Shown: positions 1 to 7,794 of the stretch, piece after piece
How positions within the stretch are numbered: the stretch's first letter is position 1
How the letters are laid out: the number at the start of each line of letters is the position of its first letter
Assembly: GCA_040275305.1 (NCBI GenBank)
Contig: JBEOJY010000045.1
Location: forward strand, 1 to 30,018
Length of the DNA: 30,018 nucleotides
DNA from: JBEOJY01 sp040275305
GTDB lineage: Bacteria > Pseudomonadota > Alphaproteobacteria > UBA9219
Direction: 5' to 3'
Position numbers and translations under genes: made by a program
The notes under the pieces: model-generated
What the model was told of the DNA's origin: nothing
Database searches by the model: none
What the model saw: the letters and a program-made list of their open reading frames with translations, nothing else

Positions 1-113
1 GTGAGGGTGGAGTCTGGATTCAAGCGATAGACTCGCCCCCTCACCCCAACCCTCTTCACCTCACGGGGGCGAGGGAGTCGCGCCTGCCTTTTTGGCAATG
101 GCTTGCCAACTCT
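1..113 (-). repeat. Dispersed repeat, inverted partner of the copy near 25165-25272
   Basis: The reverse complement of positions 1-88 matches 25185-25275 almost base for base; the main difference is a few bases in the GTGAGG..GAGGG centre. Weaker similarity continues to about 113, through a shared AGTTGGC motif. The copy is cut by the window edge. It lies downstream of motB and may double as its transcription end, because its core is a GC-rich palindrome. No open reading frame fits it, so a non-autonomous (MITE-like) or REP-like element is the simplest reading. Confidence 0.75.
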
Positions 114-156
114 TGAAGTGCAATAAGTATATGCGTATATAGCAATAAACCGGCGC

Positions 157-1113
157 TCACTGCGCCGCGAGAACCTTCTCGCTATCCGCCCGCGCCATCT
201 TCTCGATCTTCTCCAGCTTGATAACGACGCGGCGGTTATGCGCCTGATTGGCGGGTAGCTCTTTACCTTGCGCGTCGCGGTTGGGAGACTTTGGCATCGT
301 GTCAGCATACCCGGCGGCCCGCAATTTTTGGGGAGGAATGCCATCCTCGATCAGCATATGCACGACCGCCGCAGCTCGCGCGGTCGAAAGCTCCCAGTTG
401 GAACGAAATTGCCGCGTGCGAATGGGCGTATCATCCGTATGCCCCTCGACCGTAATCTGGTAACCAGCATATTCTTGCGACCTCAGCCGCTCGGCCAACG
501 CCTTCAAGAGCATCGCCCCCTTGGAATTGACCGTCGCCGAGGCTTTATCGAAAAAAGCCGAACTATCCATCTCGACGATTTGAATTCTGTCGCCGGAAGG
601 CGCAATCGCGGGAGCAACAGGCTCAACCGCCGCAACTTTAGCCTCGGCATCCTGCCTATCAGCATGTCCATGCGTAGGCACTAAAGGCGGCGCAATCGAC
701 TCGCCCTTCGTAGGCCCCAGATCGACAAGTTGCCCATTGGCGTCTTGCAGAGGCATCCTGTCGGAGTCAACCTGCTCGACAGGCAAAGTCTCCACAGAAA
801 CAACGCGATTCTCCTTGGCGAAATCCTCCGGTAGCAGCTCGCGGAACGGCTTGTCGAACTGAAAAGGCTCCTTCCAATGCGCTTGCGCAATTTCCTGAGG
901 AGAAATCCCGGAACCAGACTGAGGAGCTTCAACCTGACTCTCTACCGTAGTCTTGTCCGCCATCGTCATGTGCTGCGCGTCTTTCTTCGCGAGCGTGACG
1001 ATCAGAAAGATCACGAAAAAGCACAGCAGCAGCGTGATCATGTCCGCATAGGTTATCAGCCAATCATCGGCGTGCCCGTGCTGTTCGTCGTAGGCGTGCG
1101 AACGATAGCTCAT
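157..1113 (-). CDS. motB: Flagellar motor stator protein MotB (OmpA-like C-terminal domain)
   Basis: The stator protein MotB anchors the ion-conducting MotA/MotB complex to peptidoglycan and carries the essential ion-binding aspartate. The protein has 318 residues. A short cytoplasmic N terminus leads into one membrane segment (about residues 19-42) with the motif WLITYADMITLLL; D24 is the expected ion-binding residue. A long, low-complexity periplasmic linker follows. The OmpA-like peptidoglycan-binding domain spans about 172-305, with GHTDD at 224-228 and NRRVVIKL near the end. The start codon overlaps the motA stop codon by 4 nt (ATGA), so the two are translationally coupled. The linker is longer than in E. 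coli MotB. Whether protons or sodium are used cannot be read from the sequence. Confidence 0.93.
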   Translation of the reverse strand: MSYRSHAYDEQHGHADDWLITYADMITLLLCFFVIFLIVTLAKKDAQHMTMADKTTVESQVEAPQSGSGISPQEIAQAHWKEPFQFDKPFRELLPEDFAKENRVVSVETLPVEQVDSDRMPLQDANGQLVDLGPTKGESIAPPLVPTHGHADRQDAEAKVAAVEPVAPAIAPSGDRIQIVEMDSSAFFDKASATVNSKGAMLLKALAERLRSQEYAGYQITVEGHTDDTPIRTRQFRSNWELSTARAAAVVHMLIEDGIPPQKLRAAGYADTMPKSPNRDAQGKELPANQAHNRRVVIKLEKIEKMARADSEKVLAAQ

Positions 1114-1973
1114 GCGGCCTCCAGTTTGCGCGGTGGCAATGTCAAACCAGAATTCATGCCCTCATAGCTGTGAGGATGCATGAAGCTGTTAAGGCGGTCC
1201 TGTACATACATTGGCCCCCTGCGGCTCACCAGCATGACCATGCCCTCTGTGATCAGGTAGTTACGCGAGCGCCGTTGCATCACTTCCTGTTTAATATTCG
1301 AAGCGGCTGGCATGAACGCCATGCGGGCCGACAACACGCCGTAAAGCGTAGATAAAAACGCCACGGCAAGACTGGGGCCGACGCCGGACACATCGTCCGA
1401 AAGACTGCACAGCATTGCCACCATCCCGACCAGTGTTCCGACCATGCCGAAAGCCGGGGCGTGGCTTGCCATAGCTGAAAGAATCTCGACCGGCTTGTTG
1501 TCGCGCTCAAAGCAGGTTTCAGCAGCCGTCTCCAGCATCGAGCGCACATCTTCCGCCGAATAATCGCTGACCACCATCTCAAGCCCGTATTTGATGAATG
1601 GGTCGCGAATGCCAATCTTGTTAATCATAGTTTCCAAATCGCGCATGCCCTTTTCTTTGACGAGTTTAGCGCAATACATAATCGCCGTGACATCGGCCTG
1701 CAGGCTGGAATTAGAGGGAACCACGCGCGGCTCCCTAAACAGCCTGCGAATAGCGTCAAGCGCCTTGTGAACCTCCGCCGTCTCATAACTCATGAAGGCG
1801 ACCGTGACCACGCCTCCGACCACGACGATCAGTCCGCCGATGCTGAACAGTAAAAGAAAAATATGCCCACCCGCAGCGATCGGGCTGAGCACCATAAGGC
1901 CTGCGAAAGCCGCGCCGATGAGGGGAGCGCGCATGTAAGGACGCAAAGAGGCCGGAATCACAAACTTTTGCAT
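1110..1973 (-). CDS. motA: Flagellar motor stator protein MotA
   Basis: MotA forms the ion channel with MotB and transmits torque to the flagellar rotor at the inner membrane. The 287-residue protein has four hydrophobic segments (about 17-37, 38-60, 173-190 and 198-220). A large cytoplasmic loop between the second and third should contact FliG. The family signature is PAFGMVGTLVGMVAML at 173-188, close to the usual MotA/ExbB/TolQ pattern. A GGAG lies upstream of the ATG at somewhat long spacing. It is followed by motB with a 4-nt overlap and preceded 70 bp upstream by a PrmC-like gene on the same strand, so the three may be co-transcribed. It implies a motile cell, but no other flagellar genes are in the window. 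Confidence 0.92.
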   Translation of the reverse strand: MQKFVIPASLRPYMRAPLIGAAFAGLMVLSPIAAGGHIFLLLFSIGGLIVVVGGVVTVAFMSYETAEVHKALDAIRRLFREPRVVPSNSSLQADVTAIMYCAKLVKEKGMRDLETMINKIGIRDPFIKYGLEMVVSDYSAEDVRSMLETAAETCFERDNKPVEILSAMASHAPAFGMVGTLVGMVAMLCSLSDDVSGVGPSLAVAFLSTLYGVLSARMAFMPAASNIKQEVMQRRSRNYLITEGMVMLVSRRGPMYVQDRLNSFMHPHSYEGMNSGLTLPPRKLEAA

Positions 1974-2043
1974 AGGCCAGAATTCTCCGGATCAGTTAAA
2001 AACTAATAATCCAGAAAACTACATTGCAAAAGCCATGCCATTC

Positions 2044-2889
2044 TCAGCATGGGATGAGCAGCGCATTGGGAAAACCATAAAAATTGCTTTTAACCATGAC
2101 GTCACGGAATCCTGACTTTGCAAAAAGAACTTGAACGTCAGCAACTTGCGAAGGACTAAGTTGGAACAACCCATACCCGCCGCTTTTGACAAGAAGCGGA
2201 AGCTTCTCCGCCATCGCCGTATAGAATGCCAAACCGTCCGGCCCACCATCCAAAGCGAAATGCGGATCATGGTCGCGCATTTCAGGGATCAAGAGCGGAA
2301 TATCCGCCGTCGGCACGCGCGGCGGATTGCAGATGGCGAAATCAAAAGATTCTCCTGCATCGTCCGACCACGAAGCGATCCTGAACGTGGCCCTGTCCTG
2401 CAAGCCGTTACGCGCCGCATTCTTCTGTGCCAGCGCCACGCTGGAAGAGTTAAGATCAATCCCCACACCGCTTGCGCGTGGCAACGCCTGCAACAGCGCC
2501 AGCAGCAAACAGCCAGTCCCGCAACCAAGATCAAGAAGGCGCAACGACCCCGGCAGGCGTTCCAGCAATAGCGTCGCATGCTCGACCAGCGCGATGCTTT
2601 CAGGATAAGGCTTGAAAACGTCGGGAGCCAACTCGATATCAACGCCCGCGAACGATACCTCTCCCGCAAGCCGCTCGAACGGAACGCGCGCAACGCGCCC
2701 CTTCATCATCTTCTCAACGCGCCCAAGCGCGACGCCGTCAAGAGAAATCTGCGCCGGAAGAGTGTCGCGGTCGTCATTCAGCCCGATCTCGCGCCTAACG
2801 ATTCTTTCCGCTTCGCGCAGTGGAGCTATGACGCCCGCTTCCGCAAGCCGCGCCTCCATCGCGCAAAGATCAAGATTATGCTGTGTCAT
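2044..2889 (-). CDS. PrmC/HemK-like class I SAM-dependent methyltransferase
   Basis: This is probably an N5-glutamine methyltransferase or a close relative. Counting from the chosen ATG, the protein has 281 residues. A helical N-terminal region is followed by RVPFERLAGEVSFAG and ELAPDVFKPYPES, which resemble the PrmC substrate-domain junction. The SAM-binding motif DLGCGTG is at 120-126 and the acidic loop GIDLN at 143-147. The catalytic NPPY of PrmC reads NPPR at 188-191, so the substrate may differ from release factors. An upstream ATG at 2961 would add 24 residues unlike the family; I prefer 2889 because the N terminus then resembles PrmC, although no clear Shine-Dalgarno precedes it. It lies 70 bp upstream of motA. 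Confidence 0.7.
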   Translation of the reverse strand: MTQHNLDLCAMEARLAEAGVIAPLREAERIVRREIGLNDDRDTLPAQISLDGVALGRVEKMMKGRVARVPFERLAGEVSFAGVDIELAPDVFKPYPESIALVEHATLLLERLPGSLRLLDLGCGTGCLLLALLQALPRASGVGIDLNSSSVALAQKNAARNGLQDRATFRIASWSDDAGESFDFAICNPPRVPTADIPLLIPEMRDHDPHFALDGGPDGLAFYTAMAEKLPLLVKSGGYGLFQLSPSQVADVQVLFAKSGFRDVMVKSNFYGFPNALLIPC

Positions 2890-2982
2890 CCGTACGCATA
2901 CTAATATCACCGCGACTTTTTTGCGAGGGCAGTCGTAACTCCTAGCCATAGTTGGAAACAATTTCGAAAAAAAAGCGGCGCA

Positions 2983-3138
2983 GTCCCTTCCCCCTCGTGG
3001 GGAGGGATAGGGAGGGGGGGGATTCAGTAAGCGGAAGACAGGGAGCAGAAGGCAGAATTTTGCCGCAAGGCCGTTTTGATCCTGCTTTCTGTCTTCTAAT
3101 CCCCAACCCTAACCCTCCCCGCAAGGGGGAGGGAACCC
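2983..3138. repeat. Paired CCCTCCCC/GGGGAGGG palindromes forming a nested inverted repeat
   Basis: The left arm (2983-3021) is itself a palindrome around CTCGTGGGGAG and ends in a G-run. The right arm (3096-3134) is an inverted relative with CCCTCCCCGCAAGGGGGAGGG. Between them GGAAGACAGGGAG and its near complement CTTTCTGTCTTCT also pair, so the whole 155 bp can form a branched hairpin. Related single copies lie at 10125-10157 and 10851-10889. Confidence 0.75.
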
Positions 3139-3170
3139 AGCCTGCTTGCGTCAATCCTTGCGGAAGGGCC

Positions 3171-3336
3171 GTCAATCGCGAGGAGCCGTAGGCGACTTAG
3201 GCGATCCAGAGTCGGGAGCGATGTCCTGTGGGATTCTGGATTGCTTCCGCCGTCGTTGCTACGCAACTATGGCGAACAGGTGCCCCCAAGAGGGGGGTCG
3301 CACTGACGGTCCTTGCGGGAATCTCCTCGCAATGAC
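3171..3336. repeat. GTCATTGCGAGGAGC-family palindromic repeat
   Basis: It begins GTCAATCGCGAGGAGCC and ends CTCCTCGCAATGAC, so the ends are inverted repeats. The interior contains GGCGATCCAGAG and TTCTGGATTGCTTCCGCC. The central part, with GTTGCTACGCAAC, is an inverted relative of the cores of the copies at 18804-18969 and 27691-27881. Confidence 0.8.
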
Positions 3337-3439
3337 CGCGCTTGTTGCTTTTTCGGGGTTTAAATCATCATGGCCACCTCCTAAAATGTTTTTCACAAGA
3401 CGGCTAAACCCCCTTGCAACCCTTCCCTAAACCATGTAC

Positions 3440-3486
3440 TACTGTATCAGCGCACTAATACAGTAGCTAACGCTAATACAGTAGCT
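3440..3486 (+). promoter_or_regulatory. Candidate operator: three ATACAGTA octamers at an 18-bp period
   Basis: TACTGTAT at 3440-3447 is followed by its reverse complement ATACAGTA at 3458-3465 and again at 3476-3483. The starts are exactly 18 bp apart with 10-bp gaps. The last two are part of a longer direct repeat, CTAATACAGTAGCT (3455-3468 and 3473-3486). The array ends just upstream of the hisG Shine-Dalgarno, where a repressor could block transcription. The arrangement is seen directly; the regulatory role is inference. Confidence 0.45.
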
Positions 3487-3501
3487 GATGGAGCCAACGG
3501 C

Positions 3502-4386
3502 ATGACCTCCGACCGCATACGCATCGCCTTGCAAAAATCTGGACGCATGGCCGAAGACAGCCAGAAATTGTTAGCGGATTGCGGGCTGCATGTCGAACGT
3601 AGCAGCGACCAGCTTTTTTGCCGCATCAAGGAGCTGCCGATTGACGTGCTTCTTGTCCGCGACGACGATATCCCGAACTTTGTCAGCAACGGCATCTGCG
3701 ATCTCGGAATAGTCGGAGAAAACGTCTTTGCGGAAAGCAACGCGACGCCGAACAAGCTTTCCGCGAAAATTCTGGAGCGTCTGGGATTCTCGCAATGCCG
3801 CCTGTCTCTGGCAGTGCCGGAAAGCGGAGAGATCCAGTCGATAAGCGACTTGGCTGGAAAAACGATTGCGACCTCTTACCCGAATATGCTCAAGGACTAT
3901 CTGGCGCAAAACGGGGTCACGGCGCAAACTCTTGTGATGACCGGATCGGTGGAAGTCGCGCCGCGCCTGAAAATCGCCGACGCCATATGCGACATCGTGG
4001 CATCCGGCGCGACCCTTGCCGCCAACAATTTGCGCGAAATGACGGTGGTGCTGCGCAGCGAAGCGCTGTTAATCCGCTCCGCGCATAAACTTCCGCAAGA
4101 CAAGGAAGACATCATCCACCGCCTTCGCCTGCGTATGCGCGGAGCCTTGCAAGCAAGCGATAGCAAATACATCATGCTGCATGCGAACAAAGACGACCTT
4201 GCGGCCATCACAAAGCTGATCCCCGGCGCAGAGTCGCCAACCATCTTGCCTCTGCAGGGCCAGAACGACAAAGTCGCCGTCCACGCCGTTTGCCGCGAAA
4301 CTGTTTTTTGGGAAACCATGGAAAACCTCCGCGCGGCGGGCGCCAGCGCGATCCTTGTTCTCCCGATTGAAAAAATGATGGGGTAA
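3502..4386 (+). CDS. hisG: ATP phosphoribosyltransferase, long form
   Basis: HisG performs the first committed step of histidine biosynthesis, joining ATP and PRPP to give phosphoribosyl-ATP in the cytoplasm. The protein has 294 residues, the length of the long, self-regulated form with its C-terminal ACT-like domain (about 220-294). That fits the absence of a hisZ in the island. Recognisable stretches are RIRIALQKSGRM at the N terminus, GICDLGIVGENV near 70 and the PRPP-binding region around DAICDIVASGATLAANN. GGAG at 3490-3493 lies 8 nt before the ATG. It is the first gene of the cluster, preceded by a regular octamer array, and hisD follows 6 bp after its stop. Confidence 0.96.
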   Translation: MTSDRIRIALQKSGRMAEDSQKLLADCGLHVERSSDQLFCRIKELPIDVLLVRDDDIPNFVSNGICDLGIVGENVFAESNATPNKLSAKILERLGFSQCRLSLAVPESGEIQSISDLAGKTIATSYPNMLKDYLAQNGVTAQTLVMTGSVEVAPRLKIADAICDIVASGATLAANNLREMTVVLRSEALLIRSAHKLPQDKEDIIHRLRLRMRGALQASDSKYIMLHANKDDLAAITKLIPGAESPTILPLQGQNDKVAVHAVCRETVFWETMENLRAAGASAILVLPIEKMMG

Positions 4387-4392
4387 ACGCCA

Positions 4393-5688
4393 ATGCAAAT
4401 CCTTGATTGGAAGGCTCTTGACGACACGTCGAGAAAAAAAGCGCTGGAACGCCCTGCGATGAAACACGATGCCAAGCTTGCGCAGCGCGTCGCGTCAATC
4501 CTCCGCGAGGTCCAGGAAAATGGTGACGACGCCTTGCGAGCCTACAACGCGCAATTCGATGGCGCAGCGTCGGGCGCTGACATTCGTGTGCCCCAGACGC
4601 AGCTTAAACAAGCCGTGGAATCACTTGCGCCAGAGTTGCGCGAAGCCATCGAACGCGCGAAGCAAAACATCGCCTGTTTCCACGAAGCTCAAAAACCACG
4701 CCCGATTGAAGTGGAAACCATGCCGGGCGTGCGCTGCGGGATGCAATGGCGGCCCTTGGATACCGTAGGACTCTATGTGCCGGGTGGAACTGCGCCGTTG
4801 TTTTCTACCGTCTTGATGCTGGCCGTTCCCGCAAAGCTGGCAGGGTGTCGCCGCATTGCGCTCTGCTCCCCGCCACAAAAAAACGGCAAGGGAATTCACA
4901 TGGCCACTCTGGCCGCCGCCACCCTCTGCGGCGTGGAAGAAGTCTTCGCCATGGGCGGCGCGCAAGCCATCGCGGCTATGGCCTATGGCACGCAATCTGT
5001 CCCCAAGGTCGATAAAATCTTCGGCCCCGGCAATGCCTATGTCACAAGCGCTAAACAGCAAGTCGCGCAAGATCCCAAAGGCGCGGCGCTCGACATGCCC
5101 GCAGGCCCCTCCGAAGTGCTTGTGTGGGCCGACCCTCCCGCCGATCCCGCATGGGTCGCCGCCGATCTACTGGCGCAGGCGGAACACGATACCTTGTCTC
5201 AAGTCCTTTGCGTGACGACCTCCGCCGAGCTTGCGCGATCTGTCGCCGAACAAGTCGCGACGCAAGCGGGCAGGTTGCCGCGCCACGACATCGTGCGTAA
5301 AAGCCTTGAATCCGCCCGCATCATCGTGGCCCCGGACCGCGCGACCGCGCTGGAGATCGTCAACGCCTACGCGCCGGAACACTTGATCCTGCAAACAAAT
5401 GACGCTGAAAAGCTCGTGCCTGAGATACGCCACGCTTCGGCGATTTTCGTAGGGCCATGGACTCCGGAATCCGCCGGAGACTACGCGAGCGGCGCGAACC
5501 ACGTGCTCCCGACCTACGGCTACGCGCGAGCCTATAGCGGCTTGTCGCTGCCTGCCTTCATGAAAAGCCTTTCGGTGCAAACGCTCACGCGCGAAGGCCT
5601 CAACGCGCTCGGCCCCGCCATCGTCGCGATGGCCGAAGCCGAAGGCCTCGAAGCCCACGCCGAAGCCGTAAGAGTGAGGCTAAGATGA
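4393..5688 (+). CDS. hisD: Histidinol dehydrogenase
   Basis: HisD carries out the last two steps of the pathway, oxidising L-histidinol through histidinal to L-histidine with NAD and a bound zinc ion. The protein has 431 residues, normal for the family. Clear family stretches are GGTAPLFSTVLMLAVPAK, KIFGPGNAYVTSAKQ, DMPAGPSEVLV, AEHDTLSQV and YAPEHL. The last supplies the general base pair E329-H330. GDYASGANHVLPT near the C terminus contributes to the zinc and substrate site. It begins 6 bp after hisG. The next pathway gene is 420 bp away, beyond a large inverted repeat, so hisGD may be a separate transcription unit. Confidence 0.97.
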   Translation: MQILDWKALDDTSRKKALERPAMKHDAKLAQRVASILREVQENGDDALRAYNAQFDGAASGADIRVPQTQLKQAVESLAPELREAIERAKQNIACFHEAQKPRPIEVETMPGVRCGMQWRPLDTVGLYVPGGTAPLFSTVLMLAVPAKLAGCRRIALCSPPQKNGKGIHMATLAAATLCGVEEVFAMGGAQAIAAMAYGTQSVPKVDKIFGPGNAYVTSAKQQVAQDPKGAALDMPAGPSEVLVWADPPADPAWVAADLLAQAEHDTLSQVLCVTTSAELARSVAEQVATQAGRLPRHDIVRKSLESARIIVAPDRATALEIVNAYAPEHLILQTNDAEKLVPEIRHASAIFVGPWTPESAGDYASGANHVLPTYGYARAYSGLSLPAFMKSLSVQTLTREGLNALGPAIVAMAEAEGLEAHAEAVRVRLR

Positions 5689-6108
5689 ATCCGGAATTGG
5701 CTGATCTAAACATTAAGCCCGACTTGATTCCCTCCCCACGAGGGCAAAGGTATCTACACAAGTTGAATGGCACGCCAACCCATTATTTGGCAATACAGTG
5801 ATATGCAGACGCAAGCGTCATGCCGACGAAAGTCGGCATCCAGTCTGCGAGCGGCAGCGAGCGAAAACACGACGGATTCACAGCATGTGGCCATCTTCGG
5901 ATTCTAGTCTCTTTCACGCCGCAGACGCGGCGCAACTGGATGCCGACTTTCGTCGGCATGACGCTTTCGGCATGGTTTGCTTGCTCAACTTGTGTAGATA
6001 CCTTTGCCCTCGTGGGGAGGGAATGACATCGCGCTCGCCTCGCGATTCTACCCGACTCTTCATGTGCGCTGAGTATAGTTTCAGTCAATCCATAATGAGG
6101 CAGCAGCC
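5689..6108. other. Intergenic region between hisD and hisCB, occupied by a nested palindrome
   Basis: This 420-bp gap has no credible gene. Positions 5727-6024 are taken by a nested inverted repeat, listed separately. The remaining ~80 bp before hisCB is the likely place for its promoter, but I see no convincing -35/-10 pair. The small frames in the gap are translations of the repeat arms. Confidence 0.7.
5727..6024. repeat. Perfect 40-bp terminal inverted repeat enclosing a second inverted repeat
   Basis: Positions 5727-5766 and 5985-6024 are exact reverse complements over 40 bp. Inside them, 5814-5844 and 5935-5965 are exact reverse complements over 31 bp, each holding the mini-palindrome TGCCGACGAAAGTCGGCA or its complement. 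The total is about 298 bp with no open frame of its own. It looks like a MITE or a compound REP element. As RNA it would fold into a long, branched hairpin that could end hisGD transcription. Confidence 0.85.
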
Positions 6109-7794
6109 ATGACAGCAGATTTTCTCGATCGCCTCATCCGCCCAGACCTGCGTGGCCTAGCGGCCTACAGCTCCGCGCGGAACGAAGCGGGCGCGATGGC
6201 CGCAAGCATAGCGCTAGACGCCAACGAATCGCCTTGGCCTCCCTTCGGCGCGCCGCAAGCGAAAGAAGATCAATATAACCGCTATCCCGATCCTCAGCCG
6301 CTGAAGCTTGTCACGAAACTTGCGACACTTTATGGCATGGAACCGGACCAACTGTTTGTCGGTCGTGGCAGCGACGAAGCGATTGATGTTCTGATCCGCC
6401 TCTTGTGTCGCGCGGGCCAAGACTCGATCCTCATCTGCCCGCCGACATTCGGAGTCTATCAAGTCTATGCGAGGATACAGGGCGCGGAAACGATCAAAGT
6501 CCCGCTCAAGTCGGATGATGGGCAGCTCGATATTCCGGGCATACTTGCGGCATGCGAAGACACGACAAAGCTGATCTTCATACCCGCGCCGAGCGCGCCG
6601 ATGGGCCATGCGCTAGAGCGAAAGGATATCCTCTCTTTGTGCGAGGCGCGTACTGAAAAGAGCCTCATCGTGATCGACGAAGCCTATGTGGAGTTTTCGC
6701 CAGATCCTGATGGACTGTCAAAGGAACTGTCACGATATCACAACCTAGTCATCCTGCGTACCATGTCAAAAGCTTACGCCTTGGCGGGTGAGCGCATCGG
6801 CTGCGCACTGGGCCAGCCAGAACTCATCGCCTTTATGCGCAAGATTGTCGCGCCCTATCCCCTGACGCAAAGCGGCATCCGCGCGGCGCTTGATGCGCTT
6901 TCGCCGAACGGATTATTCTTAAGCCTCGAACGCCGCAAGCTGATAGCTGCCGAGCGCGAACGTATGGCGGAAGCCCTGACGCAGTGCCCACAAGTCGTAA
7001 AAGTATTCCCCAGCGTCGCCAATTTTTTATTAGTGCAAACGACTGACTCGAAAGCATTTATGGCGAAACTCGCCAGATTCGGCATCCGCATCCGCAACCG
7101 CAGCGCCGATGTGCCGGACGCAGTGCGGATCACGATTGGCGCGCCGGAAGAAAACGACGCGCTCTTGAAAGCGCTGGACATCGACACGCGCCGGAACTCC
7201 GCGAAAGCTACGCCGCGTCTGTTCAGCGTCAAACGCAATACGAATGAGACAAAAATTGATGTGACGATAAATCTCGACAATCCGGAAACGCTTTCCATCT
7301 CCACCGGAATAGGATTCTACGATCATATGCTGGCGCAAATCGCAAACCACGGCGGATTCGGCCTTGTGCTAAGATGCAAAGGCGATCTTGAAACCGACCC
7401 GCATCATACGATTGAAGATTGCGCCCTTGCGTTAGGCGAAGCGCTGAAGGGAGCGCTGGGCGACAAGCGCGGCATTGGCCGTTATGGATTCTCAACCCCG
7501 CTTGACGAGGCGCTTGCAAGCGCTACCATAGATCTTTCGGGTCGTCCTTATGCCATCTTTGAAGGAACCTTGCCCGTCGCGAATGTAGGCGACATGCCCA
7601 CGGAAATGGTGCCGCATGTCTTTCGCTCGCTTGCCACAACGCTAGGAGCGGCGATACACGTGTCCGTAAAGGGAAAAAACGCGCATCACATGATCGAAGC
7701 ATGCTTTAAATCTGTTGGGCGCGCGCTGCGTCAGGCCATCCGCTATGAGGAAGGAAACGCAAACGCAATACCATCGACGAAAGGCGTTTTATGA
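6109..7794 (+). CDS. Fused histidinol-phosphate aminotransferase / imidazoleglycerol-phosphate dehydratase (HisC-HisB)
   Basis: One uninterrupted 561-codon frame encodes two pathway enzymes. Residues 1-360 are a PLP-dependent HisC: NRYPDPQP, DEAYVEF (D190) and RTMSKAYALAGERIG with the PLP lysine K221. Residues 370-561 are the HisB dehydratase: TGIGFYDHMLAQIANHGG, DPHHTIED, NAHHMIEACFKSVGRALR and IPSTKGVL, carrying the metal-binding histidines. The linker is about ten residues and has no internal start codon. HisC and IGPD enzymes are normally separate; the familiar HisB fusion is with a phosphatase instead. In HisC the usual NNPTG reads PSAPMG at 161-166, so the Asn that contacts PLP is missing. 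GAGG lies 9 nt before the ATG. The end overlaps hisH by 4 nt. Confidence 0.93.
   Translation: MTADFLDRLIRPDLRGLAAYSSARNEAGAMAASIALDANESPWPPFGAPQAKEDQYNRYPDPQPLKLVTKLATLYGMEPDQLFVGRGSDEAIDVLIRLLCRAGQDSILICPPTFGVYQVYARIQGAETIKVPLKSDDGQLDIPGILAACEDTTKLIFIPAPSAPMGHALERKDILSLCEARTEKSLIVIDEAYVEFSPDPDGLSKELSRYHNLVILRTMSKAYALAGERIGCALGQPELIAFMRKIVAPYPLTQSGIRAALDALSPNGLFLSLERRKLIAAERERMAEALTQCPQVVKVFPSVANFLLVQTTDSKAFMAKLARFGIRIRNRSADVPDAVRITIGAPEENDALLKALDIDTRRNSAKATPRLFSVKRNTNETKIDVTINLDNPETLSISTGIGFYDHMLAQIANHGGFGLVLRCKGDLETDPHHTIEDCALALGEALKGALGDKRGIGRYGFSTPLDEALASATIDLSGRPYAIFEGTLPVANVGDMPTEMVPHVFRSLATTLGAAIHVSVKGKNAHHMIEACFKSVGRALRQAIRYEEGNANAIPSTKGVL

Larger units (their letters stand above)
2890..3501. 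other. Intergenic region between the divergent methyltransferase and hisG, filled with repeats
   Basis: About 610 bp without a believable gene. From left to right it holds a pair of GC-rich palindromes (2983-3021 and 3096-3134), then a GTCAATCGCGAGGAGC-type element (3171-3336), then the presumed hisG promoter and operator region (3414-3500). Short open frames here are low-complexity translations of the palindromes. The divergent genes must have their promoters in this stretch. Confidence 0.7.

Noticed and set aside
2890..2961. Longer N terminus for the PrmC-like protein
   Set aside because: The extra 24 residues are unlike the family and lack a ribosome binding site; a start within this stretch cannot be fully excluded.
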